A stretch of 64,000 nt of DNA from Punctularia strigosozonata HHB-11173 SS5. Lineage: Eukaryota > Basidiomycota > Agaricomycetes > Corticiales > Punctulariaceae. A program made the translations under genes and the position numbers. The notes below the pieces were generated by a model. The model made no database searches and was not told where the DNA came from. It saw only the letters and a list, made by a program, of their open reading frames with translations. The stretch spans positions 1,499,998 through 1,563,997 of the forward strand of contig NW_006767434.1 of assembly GCF_000264995.1 (NCBI RefSeq). The letters are read 5' to 3'. Positions 46,767 through 59,500 of this stretch are shown in pieces (the stretch's first letter is position 1; every line of letters begins with the position of its first letter).

Positions 46767-47428
46767 TGGATGGTTGTTCCTGTGTACTCGATCTCGTCAA
46801 TACATGGACCAACGATCTCGGAAACTCCTCACCGTGCGTGCAAAGGGAGTAAGTAGGACGTCAGGAGCGTTTGTGGTGCTTGACCGGTGTCTTCATACCG
46901 ATGGAACTCAGGTAATTTATACTGTAATTCTCCATTGAACAGCCGCAGAGAAAACCCATTGCCCAGCGGTGAAGTGCCGTACCGCCTTGCCCATGGAAGA
47001 CTGCGCAAAGTGTGAGGGGCTGAGGGGCGCTACGGCACCTAACTTGATCAACTTACAGGATCCTCCGAGCACGAAGCATACCGCTGAGATAACTATCAAT
47101 GCGTAGCCTTCGCCAGTGCTCAGCTATACAACGCCTGGAAGAGAGAGCTGGGCAATATAAGATGCCCTGACCAAGGACCCACCATTTCGCTCGGCGGAAC
47201 AAGTGCTGTGTATCTGGCCGAACATGCGACGACACCGAACGATAGCACCAGTTCAAGGATGCCAATCTCGGACTTCTTTGGCCATTATGGTGCTCGATGC
47301 AGGATGCCTCTAATCGATATTTGGGGAAACTGGTATACGACAAAACGAGCCGTTATCAACCTGGGACAGCGCACCGGGCTGGGGCGATCGAGTGAGTGTG
47401 AGAAAACGAAGAGAGACGCGACATACAG
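46767..47428. other. Spacer between Doc copies 2 and 3
   Basis: 662 bases, both neighbours on the minus strand. Short frames here show no recognisable domain. It must contain the promoter of copy 2. Confidence 0.4.
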
Positions 47429-47962
47429 CTATGGTCCGACATCTCCTGGTAGCTTGTATTCCAAACCGTCGACACCTAAGTTCCCTTGTGCTACACTTAT
47501 ATGCCGGTCTGCTAATCGTATCAGCTCCTCGGGTGTGAGGGTATCGCCATCTTGAGCAGTCAGACCACGAAGACCGCATATCCGCATGAACTCGTTCGCC
47601 AGGAAGAATGCTGTCGCAAGAGTCAGCCATGTGATCACACTGCGTTGGCAAATGAGCCAACCTGTCCGCTTATTACCGTCAAAGAATGGATGCCCTTGGC
47701 GCACTATATCAAGATGCAAACTGTTCGACTGAAGTGATGCTCCACGCGTACCTTGAATGATACCGTAGGCGAGCGTGGCGGCCAGATAAGTGACAGGTCG
47801 GTCAGGCTCGTAAGTAGCCGTCATAAGGGGTCTCGCGAGAGCCGAGTACAGCTCGTTCGGCTTGACAACCGCATGAGATGCAGGGTAGACAATTTGGGCA
47901 TTCACCCTGGAAGCATAGGTAGGACTGAACAATCGGGCTACATGGACTGCACGCGATACCAT
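47429..47962 (-). CDS. Doc/Fic-family protein, copy 3
   Basis: Three exons (47962-47752, 47694-47662, 47610-47429) give 142 codons, 141 residues. The catalytic motif is HPFFDGNKRTAFFLANEFM. The 33 nt second exon carries HPFFDGNKRT, with the same intron positions and phases as copy 1, so the two are duplicates that post-date intron gain. Without splicing the frame also stays open through both introns, which would insert residues inside the motif region; the spliced form fits the family better. The start at MVSRAVHVARLF corresponds to the start of copy 1. It ends GVDGLEYKLPGDVGP. The likely biochemical role is transfer of a phosphate or nucleotide to a hydroxyl on a target protein, as in the Doc/Fic family. 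The target is unknown. Confidence 0.82.
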   Translation of the reverse strand: MVSRAVHVARLFSPTYASRVNAQIVYPASHAVVKPNELYSALARPLMTATYEPDRPVTYLAATLAYGIIQGTRGASLQSNSLHLDIVRQGHPFFDGNKRTGWLICQRSVITWLTLATAFFLANEFMRICGLRGLTAQDGDTLTPEELIRLADRHISVAQGNLGVDGLEYKLPGDVGP

Positions 47963-48193
47963 GATCGCAGATCGCTGAGAAGAGTTCCAAAGACCCAACC
48001 GGCAGAGACTGTGAAGCTGAAGCCGTAGAAAGCCTCCGCTGCTGGATGGAACAGCAACAGCAGGAAGGTACTGACTCGCGGCGCGGACAGCATGGACAGC
48101 AACCAAATAAGGTCAAACACACATGTTGCCACATACAAGGTGTTCACGCGGTCTCGTTCTATAGCAAGTCCTCTCGTTTTTTGTGGATGCTGA

Positions 48194-48538
48194 ATGGCAT
48201 TCCGAGTGTCGATGTTAAACCCCCGGGCCCTCTCCGTTCGCTGTTCTTACGGTCAAGGCGTCACTGTCCAAAGACGAAGGCAGTCAAACTGCCAGATATT
48301 TTCACCGCCCTCAGAGCACAAAGTGGTTCTCGACGGTCAGACCGTATACGTACCAAAGGAGCTCGCCGTTGCTCTTGGGTGGGATGAGAGCCAAGGACGC
48401 GAGGGGCTGAGACTCACGCTCCACGGTCGATCGCCTTCATATTTCACGGTGACGCCGTTCGGTACGGATTGCGGTGAGTTACTGGCGATTCGCGCTTCTA
48501 CATTCACTGAATTTCTTCTCAGAGCGACTTGCGAGTAA
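48194..48538 (+). CDS. Small hypothetical protein, uncertain
   Basis: An open frame of 114 codons begins ATG at 48194, reading divergently from Doc copy 3 with 231 bases between the starts. The second half has balanced, protein-like composition (VVLDGQTVYVPKELAVALGWD and HGRSPSYFTVTPFGTDCGE). I recognise no domain. The N-terminal third is Arg-rich and may be wrong, since a splice or a later start could apply. The divergent position next to a Doc gene invites the idea of a partner, but nothing in the sequence resembles a known Doc-neutralising antitoxin. Confidence 0.35.
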   Translation: MAFRVSMLNPRALSVRCSYGQGVTVQRRRQSNCQIFSPPSEHKVVLDGQTVYVPKELAVALGWDESQGREGLRLTLHGRSPSYFTVTPFGTDCGELLAIRASTFTEFLLRATCE

Positions 48539-48965
48539 CACGATTGACAGTAGTCAAAACGAGAATATGAATCGGACTACTTGAAGGATCGATGACATAG
48601 CATACCCACCAAATGTCCACGGCGGAGCCAGTTGATCTGCGGACAGTCTATGACATACTTGTCTGGCCAATGGATGACTTCCCATAAGGTCTGTTAATAT
48701 GTCTGTAGCTGCAGAGTCACAGATAAACGGACGAAACCTTGATACGTATGTAACCTGGAAATGGTTGAGTCACACATTGTCACACTTGTGTAACGTTTCG
48801 GTCACTGCTCTGCGGGGAAGTCGGAATTCATGAAAACGGCTGTAATGCAAAAGATTTCCCAAGTCCCGGAATAGGGCTGAGGTTTACTTCTCCCACCTTT
48901 TTGGCAGTTTTGCAGAGCTCCTCGTTCCCAATTTCATCCAGTTCATACGGACCAGATCTTTCAGT
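48539..48965. other. Upstream region of DHR1
   Basis: 427 bases between the small uncertain gene and the DHR1 start codon. No gene is seen. It should contain the DHR1 promoter. Confidence 0.4.
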
Positions 48966-51900
48966 ATGAGACAAGCACGGGAACGCTTCAATGCTAAGGC
49001 ACGGAAGTCAACAGCCGGAACATCGCACAAGAAGGGGAAGCGTCCGGCCCTGGCGCCAGAAGTGGCGCATGAAGAACAGAATCCAAACGCGGAACTCCTG
49101 GTGCCCAAGACGAAGAAACAGAAGGATGCGGAGCGGAAAGAGCGACTTCAGCAGGAGTTGGTGTGTTTTTCTCTCGCTCGTCCCGCTGTTCTACCGTAAA
49201 AATCGTATATAGTTGGTGTTATATGCCGTTTGTGTTTGGTTCGCTGCCCCATCCCGTTCACTGCGAGCGTTATCCAGACTTATAGTAACTGTTTGCTGAT
49301 CATGTTGCTATATAGCTTGCCCAATCCAACTCCAAGATGACGAGCAAGAAGAAGCGCCGGCTGGACAAGTACATCGTAAGCTAACGCACCTCAGAGCATA
49401 TAGCACGCACGCTCAACCACATTCGCAGGACAAGAAACTGAAACAGGAAGAACGGAACATCGTCCTCCAGAAGCTTGCGTTCGTATCAAATGTATACATG
49501 CATACATATTCCTTGTTCGCTGACAACCGATCATGCATAGGAAGAGCCAAGCTGACTTCCCTGAATCATTACATCTCCAGTCGTCGTCAACGTTAGGGAC
49601 AGGCAAAGCGATTACCCACGAAGAGACCATCGCACGCCAGGAGGACAAGGAGATCAGACATGCCCTATACGGCGCCAAAGGCCGCAAACGAACGAGGGAA
49701 TTGTATGCAAGCTCGGAAAGCGGCAGCGACGAGGATATAGCACACGAAAGCCATGATACTGGCGGTCCGGAGGCGATCGGGTCATCTAGGTCGAACCCTG
49801 TGATAGTGGTGGATGAGGGCAGTTCCATCAAGGGAGGCAAACCGTCCGATTCCATTGCCACAATGACCATTGGAAGTGCTCTCGCCCGCAAAGCCGATGG
49901 GACCTTGGTCGCCCCTCGGGTGGTAGCGCGGAAATCTAAAGGGGGGAAGAAGGTTAGCTAAGCGTTCGAACGTTTGCGCGAATGCAGGACACGGGGAGCT
50001 GATCATGTTGATGTAATTGCAGCTCAATTTCCAAAGCTGGAAGACGGGGCCTGGCCATGGCAAGGACGACGGTGTCGAATCCTCGGAGGATAGCTTCGAC
50101 AGCTCGGATTCCGCTTACGACTCTGATTCGGACTCAGTTTCGGGCCAGGAAACTGAGAGCGAATGGGGAGGAATTGGGGTGGGAGAAGGAACCGACACCG
50201 AGGAGGAAGAATCAGACGCCTCGGTTCAAGGGATGGACGTGGACGCAAAGCTTGATGATGAAGTCGAGCAGACGGAGCCCACGCGCCGCGTTGCAGGTTT
50301 CAAAGCATGGGCTATGAAACAGTTGAGCACGGCGAAACCGTACATTGCCGTTCCGGACGCGGAAGATGCAGGAGATACACCAGAAGATCGACATCCTGCT
50401 GTAGCCCCGCCGAAGCCCAAAGGCCCGTTAGGCCCTCAAGAGATGCGTGGACCGTTGGGCGAGGACCTGCAGCTGCCGGAAACGAGTCTTGCTCAGCAGC
50501 TTAAATCTATGGGGGATGAGTTCGCTCCGAAACGGAAAACCGTTCTCGTAGATCGCCCGGCGGATGTGCAAGAGTCTCGCCTCGCACTGCCCATCGTTGC
50601 CGAAGAACAGTCCATCATGGAAGCGATCCTGCTCAACCCCGTCGTGATCATATGCGGTGAAACGGGTAGTGGAAAGACAACTCAAGTTCCGCAGTTCTTG
50701 TATGAATGGGGCTTTGGCAGCCCAGAAAGTGGTGCGTGATGCGTTCGAAGCCAGAATGTCCCGCTCATCCCCTGTTTCCAGAAAACCCGGGAATGATAGG
50801 GGTGACTCAACCTCGTCGTGTCGCCGCTATGTCGATGGCTGCTCGTGTAGCCCATGAGCTTTCATTACCACCGACTCGCGTATCTTACCAAATACGCTAC
50901 GACGCCACGGTGTCGCCGTCAACCTCGATCAAATTCATGACAGACGGTGTCTTGCTCAGGGAGCTGGCTACCGACTTCCTCCTGACGAAGTATTCGGTCA
51001 TCATCATTGACGAAGCTCACGAACGAAGTATGAACACTGATATCCTCATCGGAGTACTCAGCCGCGTACTCAAACTGCGCGAGGAAATGTGGCAAGAAGG
51101 TAAGGAAGGTACTAAGGTGATACTGCCCTCTTTTTTTGTCGCCCGGCGCTCATCCGTTTCTTGTTATTCAGCCCCTTCGCCTCGTCATCATGTCGGCGAC
51201 GTTGCGCGTCAGTGACTTTGCCGATAACACCACTCTCTTCGCCACCCCGCCTCCGATCATCAATGTCGAGGCTCGGCAACACCCCGTCACCGTTCACTTC
51301 AATCGCCGCACCCCGTCGGACTACGTCACCGAAGCCGTCAAGAAGGCGTCCAAAATCCACTCCCGACTACCGCCTGGCGGCATCCTCGTTTTCCTCACAG
51401 GACAGAACGAGATTTCCGGCGTCTGCAGGAAGCTCGAGGCGAGGTACGGCACGAAAGCGTTGCAAGCACGACGATCACGAGGTCGGGCGACCATTACGGA
51501 ACACGAGCAGCCGGGATCAATCCCTAGCGCAAGACAAGGTATTGACGTTTCTGTCTCCGAGCAATAGACCTACCTAACAGGAACCGTAGTCGCGCTCGAG
51601 GCTGAAGACCTTGATCTTGGAGATCGCCTCCAAGAAGAGTTAGCCGGCGACGTCGATGATGACGCTATTCAGCACGACGAGGAGGCCTTGGATAGCGAAG
51701 ATGAGAATCCTGAGCTCGATGCTGTACTAGAAGACGCCGACGGTAGGTCGTCTTCGATTTTAACTCCATGCGAAGTCTGACATGCCTTGCCAGCACCCAT
51801 GCACATAGTACCCCTGTATTCTCTCCTTCCAAGCGAGAAGCAGATGCTCGTGTTCAAACCACCTCCCGAGGGCGCACGCCTCGTCGTGGTTGCAACGAAT

Positions 51901-53520
51901 GTTGCCGAGACGTCGCTCACTATACCCGGAATTCGGTATGTTGTCGATTGCGGAAGGGCCAAGGAGGTTGGTGGACATGTCTTGCTTCTCGTACACCACT
52001 CAGTCGTCACAATTCTGCAGCGGCGATATGATGTGGCGAACGGTATCCAAGCATTCCAGGTCAGCTGGATATCCAAGGCATCGGCCGCCCAACGCGCAGG
52101 ACGTGCGGGACGAACGGGACCGGGACACTGCTACAGGCTTTATTCCTCCGCACTGTACGAGCACTACTTCGACCAGTTCACGCAACCAGAGATCCTCCGC
52201 GTACCGATTGACGGTGTCGTGCTCCAGATGAAGAGCATGCACATACATACAGTCGTGAACTTCCCCTTTCCGACTCCTCCGGACCGGCACGCGCTCCTCA
52301 AGGCTGAGACTGTCCTGGCGCACCTCGGTGCAATCGAAGTTCCGCGAGAATCGTTCTCGCGCAAGCAGCTGAGCGGAGGGCACATAACCGAACTAGGGAA
52401 GGCAATGTCGTTGTTTCCCTTGTCTCCGCGGTTCTCGAAGATGCTGCTCGCGGGTCGCCAGCACGGATGTTTGCCCTACGTCGTCGCTCTAGTCTCCGCA
52501 CTCTCCGTAGGTGACCCCTTCCTAAGAGAGGAGGCTTTGGAAACCGAGGCGATGGAAGAGATCGATGAAATTGGGGATGACTTGTCTCACCTAACGAGTG
52601 ACGCGCAGCGGGCTAAGGAAACGCGGAAGATCCGTCGGCGATTGTTCTTCCAGACGCAGCATGTGGGTTGATCGTCTGTTCAGCTTGTTTTGGTGATACT
52701 GACAACCACAATTCAGACCCACGGGTCACTTGGAAGTTTTACTAGCGATGCGTTCCGAGTCCTGTCCGTTGTCGGTGCCTACGAATACGCCGGCGGTGGG
52801 CACAGTTTCTGCGAAGAACACTTCGTGCGACTCAAGGTAAGCAGAAAAGTCCTTGGAATCGTGGAATGGACATTCGTGACTCCATGACAGGCGATGGAGG
52901 AGATACACAAGCTTCGGGCCCAGATATCGGCTATAGTTCAAACAAACTTCGCCGCGGCGGATGCAGGCTTCGTGCCCAACTTGCTCCCGCCAAACCCGAC
53001 ACAGGTAGTCAACGTGTTCATGGTGCTATGCTTACGCTGATAATTCGATTAGATCAAAGTTATGCGGCAATTGCTCACCGCAGCGTTCATAGATCAAGTC
53101 GCGATCCGAAAAGATCTCTTGACACCCTCACCCGGAGGTACACAATATGCCACGTGTAACAACGTAGCTTACCGCGCCATGGGCATCGAAGAGGATGTTT
53201 TTGTCCATCCCTCCTCTGTCCTCGCCAGCAGAGCGCCTTCGGACTTCATCGTGTACCAGGAGGTGGTCCGGACGAGCAGAGTGTGGATGAAAGGTGATGC
53301 ACTCTTGGGAAGCGTTGCACTTGAATAGCACGTTGATCAACACTATATAGGTCTGACAATCATCAATCCGGCGTGGCTCTCGAGTATTGCCGGACCTTCA
53401 CTATGCACGTACTCCAAGCCCTTCAAGAGAGGTGACGGCACAATGATGGTCATACCTCATTTTGGTCCGGACTCCTGGGAATTACCACCTATCAAGGCCG
53501 AAAAAATACAAAAATCCTAG
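48966..53520 (+). CDS. DHR1: Ribosome-biogenesis DEAH helicase Dhr1/Ecm16 (DHX37 type)
   Basis: About fifteen exons, roughly 1,200 residues. Dhr1 acts in the nucleolus, where it unwinds U3 snoRNA from pre-18S rRNA during small-subunit assembly. The basic N-terminus ([35 protein letters not shown]) is characteristic of the orthologue. A long acidic Ser/Asp/Glu-rich linker follows (about 50,060-50,270). The helicase motifs are [67 protein letters not shown] and [12 protein letters not shown]. An acidic insert ([16 protein letters not shown]...) sits between motifs IV and V, as in other Dhr1 proteins. The C-terminal OB-fold part includes [23 protein letters not shown]. Every junction I checked keeps frame. 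Its stop is about 30 bases from the end of the convergent SEN1 gene. Confidence 0.94.
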
Positions 53521-53549
53521 GGATACATCTATGTCGATACTACGTGCTG

Positions 53550-56500
53550 TTAAGTTAGAATGGGTGTGATTAGGCTTCCATGTTTCCGGTAATTTGATGC
53601 TAGGTACTGTTGCAAAGATATATCTAATGGCCAGGTCGCTGTTCGCATGTGGATATTCAGGGTCATGAGTTTCTAACACAGCACATATACTCACCTTATT
53701 GGTCTTTGGTATGAAAAGGTTCGGGCCTTGCTTTTGACGTTTCGGAGGAGGACCCTTGGGTTTCGCGTTTTGCACAGATGGTTTTCGCGACGCGGCAGAT
53801 TCGTCTGCCGAGTGTTCGTGTTCGGCTTCAACCGGAGCCCGGCGCTTTTCCGGCACTACATGCTTGGATTTCTTCGCCCCATCCACCTGATTGCCTATGA
53901 GGTCAGACGCAGACTCGCGCTTCAGAACAGGCGCCTTGGAAGGCCCAGAGGCAAGTTCCTTCGGCGTCATCAATCCCTCCACCGCAGGATCTTGCCGTTG
54001 CGCAACGGATCGCACTGGATTCTTGACTGATGGTATCGGCGACGGCAGAGTTGAATGGCCAGGGGTTGTAAAATAGTTTACATCCACCTAGCGGGATGTC
54101 AGCGGTCTTCTTTGATGATGCCTGGCATATTTACATCGATGTGACATGATCGCGAACGAGCGTCGTTCACAATCTTTGACCATGTCTTATCACCGTTCTC
54201 AAGGGTCGGAGAATGGCCGAGAACGAAAAGAGACGAACGCGCTCGCGTAAGGGCCACGTTCATGCGGCGAGTATCTGCACATTGCATGAGCGCGAATGGT
54301 TAGCGCAATTGAAGCTAACGTACCAGACAAGAAGCCGACTGAATGAAGATTAGCGCCCGCACGTACGCAGGACAAGATGATAACATCCTTCTCCTGGCCT
54401 GCGCAGTTGGGATCAGTTGAAAGCAAACAGCAGGAGTATCTTGATGCGGACCTTGGAATCCATCGACTGTGTTGAAATCAACCTTGCCGACAATCTCGGC
54501 TCCGAAGCGCTGTTCAAACGCTCGACGCATCTCGAAGATCTGCGCTCGGTACATGGAGACTACGCCAACTCGAAAATCGAGATCTATGGAGGAGAACTCT
54601 CGTCGTAGGCGAGTGTAAAGGGCCACGGCGACTTGACATTCAGCCTTGTTCATCAGAGATTTGGCACGGCCTGGTTCTTCCTGCCCTCGGTTGACGTTGA
54701 AGAACCGATATGGTCCGAATTTTGCATGCCTGTGCCATGGTTGCTTCGTCTTTTCGGCCATATCAGGACCATCTTGAAGCCGTCCATCGTAGAAGATTTG
54801 GCTAGGTAGACGACTAATTTCCGGATGCATGCGATACTGTATGCTTTTGGAGAATTAGCCATAGGAGCGAAGTCAGCGTGAATGTGATACCTCAGTAGAT
54901 GGATGGCCTCCGGTTGGTCCTTCAGAAGTCTGACGAACAACGATTGGTTGTATTGATATTTGCACGCCTGGATATCGTCGAGTTATCCCATAACATATAA
55001 CAAGCGAGGACGATGACGTACTTCTTGGGACAAAACTGTTGGCGGCAGTTGTTGCGGGTCTTGAAGGCGATCAGCAACATGAATTTGGACTGAACGGTTC
55101 ATGCATACCTCCCACCATGACGCATCGTTTGCATGGATACTTCAAGGGTATCAGCGTGCTGAGTTCTATAGCTTGGGCGGCCTCATCAATGATGACCAGG
55201 TCAATTTCGAGGGCCTCGAGAACATCGTGACCGGCGCCGGACAATGTGCTGCAGATTACGTCTGCTTCTTGCAAAACCTCTGTGCGATATTTGCGGCGCG
55301 CAGCGTCAAGAGAACGGGATGCGGACTTCTGCTGGTCTCGCAGCTTGTCGAGGCGCTGCGATAAAGCCATCCTCTTCGCATTGAGACTCCGCGCTTCTTC
55401 CTCAAGGGATTGCGTCTTCACTGCATTGTCATGCGTGTTGGTGATCTCCTCGAATTTCTGAGCTCGTTGCTGCTTCACAGCCTCTATCTCTTGGCGCAAA
55501 GCTATAATCTCCGCGTTGGAGTCTTTGTTAAGCTCCTTCGCATTCGGCGCAGCGTTCATCTTCTGTTCCACTAGAGCGTCCAGAGCGATATCCTTGACGC
55601 TAATGTTCAGGGCTTTGTCCGCACCAACGCGGACTACCTTAGGTTGTATTCCACGTTTACCGGAACCAGAGAGACCTTCCTTTAAGCGGGAGGCAACTTC
55701 ATCGATAGCTGCATTGCTTGGCGCACATACGAGCACTTTCTTGACCGGTGCAGTATCCGAGGCAGCCGTCGCTCGACCTGCTTGTATGTTTGTTGCAGGC
55801 TTGCGTCGGCTAGCCAAGTACGCCTGTACCAATCTGGCGCGTCATTTGAGTCGACTATGATGGGTATGATGATAAGCCGGGTACGTACCCACATATGGTA
55901 GAAGTCTTGCCTGTACCCGGCGGCCTAAACGACGTGAGCAAGCAGTTCAATCGAAGATGGCCGGAACTTTACCCTTGGATAAGAGAGAACGACTCTGCTC
56001 GTAGGGAGCTGAGAACTGCTTTGGCTTGAGGTTCGTTGAGCCCGTACGCCTTCATGGCAGATTTTACTTCGTCGTCTTGCAAACGGGGCTTCCCTCCCAG
56101 CCGAGGCCGCATAATGTGGTGGAAGAAATCGTAGTAGGGCAAGGCCATTAATGAGGCATACTCGCGGTGCAACGTACTCAGGCTGATACAGAGCACTTAA
56201 GCTGTCAAATCAACATATGTGGACTTAAGCGCTCACCTGAAGACTTTCCGGACACGCCAAGTGGTGTTTAGTTGCAAGCTAGAGTCGCCACCTGCTCTGT
56301 TTGAGCATCTGAGAGTTGCTTGAATACCCCGGGGAGACGCTCTATAAGTCTGCACCTTGGCCAGCATAGCCCTTTTGCTTTCGGGCTGCCTCAGGAGCAC
56401 AATATCTGTTTCGCCCAAGCTCCAATCTTTGCGAACAGATTCGCCGATTGTGATGTCGACGTCCATCCAGTCGTCCACGAACTGCCTGGAGATCAATTGG

Positions 56501-59500
56501 CATTCGTACGTTTCCGCAGGCTCGTCTTTCGACTGAACAATCTGGGCCCAGCATTCTAACAGTAGTAGCGGTTCAAAGACGCTGCGATACTGGTCGTGAT
56601 CGCGGAAGGAGTCGGGAACCCGGAGTAACTTCGGCGGCTCTTTGAAAGGCGGCTCGTTTCCATTGTGATCATAATCCCAAGAAAGGACTGCACGGTGAAG
56701 CCCAGATATGTCAGGTTTTAAACGAAGGCCGTTGCGACGGATATCGTCGCGTTTGTTCAAGCGCTCCTGCATAGGATTCTTGCCCGTCGGTATGTCAAGC
56801 AACTTGACTTGGCGCCGTTCCGGTTTCTTGATCTTGGGCGTAGACTGAAGATTTGCCAACGCAGCCAAGCCCTTGAGGCCGCGTTCATCGCCCTCACTTT
56901 CCTCATCTTCGCTGCTGGATGAGGAGGAATCGCCCCCCGATGCAATGGTAGTCGTGCTTGATTTGGCTGGCGCGCTGCTAGCAATCTTGGACGTTCCGGG
57001 TGGTGCACGAGGTAGGACAGTCAACTGGTTTCCTGCCTTGCGATCCCAAACAGGGGGCAGTCTGGAAGAAGTTCCCTGTCCCGCAGAAACGTCTTGTTTC
57101 TGCTCCAAAGCTTTCCGAGACGTCACCGAGGGCTTGGGAGCGGCGGATGGAACCCGCTCCCGGTTCTTTTCCAGTTTGACTTGCGTTGGCGGGGCTTGTT
57201 TGACCTCGACGATCTCTACGTCGTCATCGCTATCTTCAAACGCCGCAAGGCACTGCTCCAGCTTGTCTATCCGGGAGGCGTCCAGTCTCGTCTGCTTTTG
57301 CTGCTTGTTCCGACCATCTTCAACGTGTCTCCGGAGCTTGCCCATCAACTCATGTGGAGGAGAAACACCCGCTTCGTGAAAACATTCCAATAGGGATTGA
57401 ACAAGGGCGAATGACTGGTAGAGAAGCTCTTCGTTCGTTAGCCGCAGCCAACGGACAAGCTCCGGCAGGACCACTTGAAGATCGTTGATCATCGACAAAG
57501 ACAATTGCTTGGCCTTCTTCGTCGAACCTGCATTCCCAGAGCGAGGCTGCTGGGGTCCGGTTGCCACTACAGAGGTAAGAAACCTTCGTTGCGACAGCAG
57601 GTCACGCCCGAATATCAATGCATCGCGCATCCATAGGATCATCTCCTCGCTATCGAAGTACGCTGACCACGCCGGCGTACGCTTGAATACGAGGGCGATG
57701 GCTTTGGTCGTCCAAGTCCAGAGCTTGCGTATCTCTGCGGCCAAATCAGAACCTTCTTCAGGTTTGAGAAACCGAGGATGACGAAGAAGTCCATCAGGGG
57801 TGGAACAGAGGACCTCAAGAATGTCCGTAAGGCATAGGACAAGGACTTTGGAAAAGCTGCATGCCTCTGGCACTATAGGAGCATATTGAACAAAAGTCTC
57901 CAAGACATCAAAGATGGCGCTGAGCGTAGCGTGAGGAAGGTTTTCAAGAAGGGCGCGGAAGCAGTCAGCGCGACCGTCAACGTTGAAAGCCTGTTCTACA
58001 AGATTCTGTGCCCCGGAATGCATCTCCTCGCTCGGAGAGAACATCAACATTACGATGTCTTTGACGAGCCCCGGACGCTGAAGCATGTCGAGGATCTTCG
58101 GCTCGTTACTGTAGTTCGTGTACCTCGAGATGGTATCGACAAAACCGTTGCGGAAGAGCTGAAACGCTTGGTTCACCTTCGTGAAGGCATCTCGTGCGGG
58201 ACTTCCTTCCAAAGCCGCTTTAAAGGCGCTTTCGTGCAAGAAGCCCATATGGGCGGAGCGCGCTAATATGGCGACGAGCGTAGCCACCGCATCGGAATCA
58301 TCGCCTTGTACAGCGCGGTACATCTTCTGCCACATCTGGGTCCTGACAGACGGGACGACGACCGCGGTGTCGTGACGAGCCAAAATTCGGCATAATTGGG
58401 TGATTGACGCAGAAACATGTTGCTGGTCCATGATTAAGACAATCTTGATGAAGTCCCTGATCGTATTCCGTGCGGAGGCCCACTTTGCATCTCTATACGG
58501 TTTACCGAAGGCCACGGTCACGAGGATGTCGGCGTGGATGTCCAGGGCATTTAGCACAGCCGCTTGGTGTGTCTTCTTGTCCTCGTCGCCTTCATCCTTC
58601 AGCAAAGCCCATCTCAAGGTCTAAACGCACGACGTCTGTGAAGGTTCTCCCAGATATATGAGAGCAATTCGCGTACCCTCACAGCGTTAAGCATGATTAT
58701 GGGCCGAACGTCTTCGAATCGTTCGTGCTGAAGCTCTTCGCAGACGAACCCCGTCATCCGCGCTAGTATCTCCGGAAATTGGGCATGCTTCCAGAGACTC
58801 TGGAGGAACTCCGTGTACCATCCCAGATGCCAGGGCTTCTCGATACCAGGTCTCGTGGACGCGACGAGATCCACATAGCGATGATTATCCTTGATAGCGT
58901 CAAAGATTACTTGAGGATATTCAGTCTTCTCGCCCTTCCACAGTTCGCTGCCAAGGCGTTGTAGCAGGTATAGGAAACACTTGAGAACGTCCTGAAAATC
59001 TGATAGAAGACGTAAACGGCACTTTCAGAATGGAATGACGACGGATAGCGAATAGAACACTGACGGCTCCCCTGGTCATGCAGATGTCCGAGTATGATCT
59101 GACTGACATCCGCACGGGATTTGTCCCTAGGCTTCAAGAGTTCCGGGGGCAAGAGCCGGATGAGGCCCACGAATGCCGACCACAGAGGCCCCGCTTCAAC
59201 AGCGAATGGAAATTTGACAGAGTTTTTTCTCCCTTTGCCAGAGATAGCGGCTATGGCATCGTCCATCAGGGATGACCTATGGTATGCAACCTCGAACGTC
59301 TCGGCAGAGATCGGTACACGTTTACATAACATCATTTGTTCCTTGGACCATTGTCTAACTCGATCGTCTTCGTGCAATGCGAGATACCACACACATACTG
59401 GAGGTGGATCCATCGGTAGTTCGTCCAGGTTTCCCGAAGGGATGGAGGTGCAAACAAAGTCAAGTAGATCCGGTTCCAATAGCATGGCCGTGTTCGACAG

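Noticed and set aside
47694-47753. Doc copy 3 as one uninterrupted 178-codon frame
   Set aside because: The frame is open through both introns, but that would insert residues around the catalytic motif. Borders and phases match the spliced copy 1 exactly.
35604-48538. A bacterial-style Phd-Doc toxin-antitoxin operon
   Set aside because: No Phd-like frame lies next to any Doc copy. Two copies have spliceosomal introns, and the genes are separated and on different strands.
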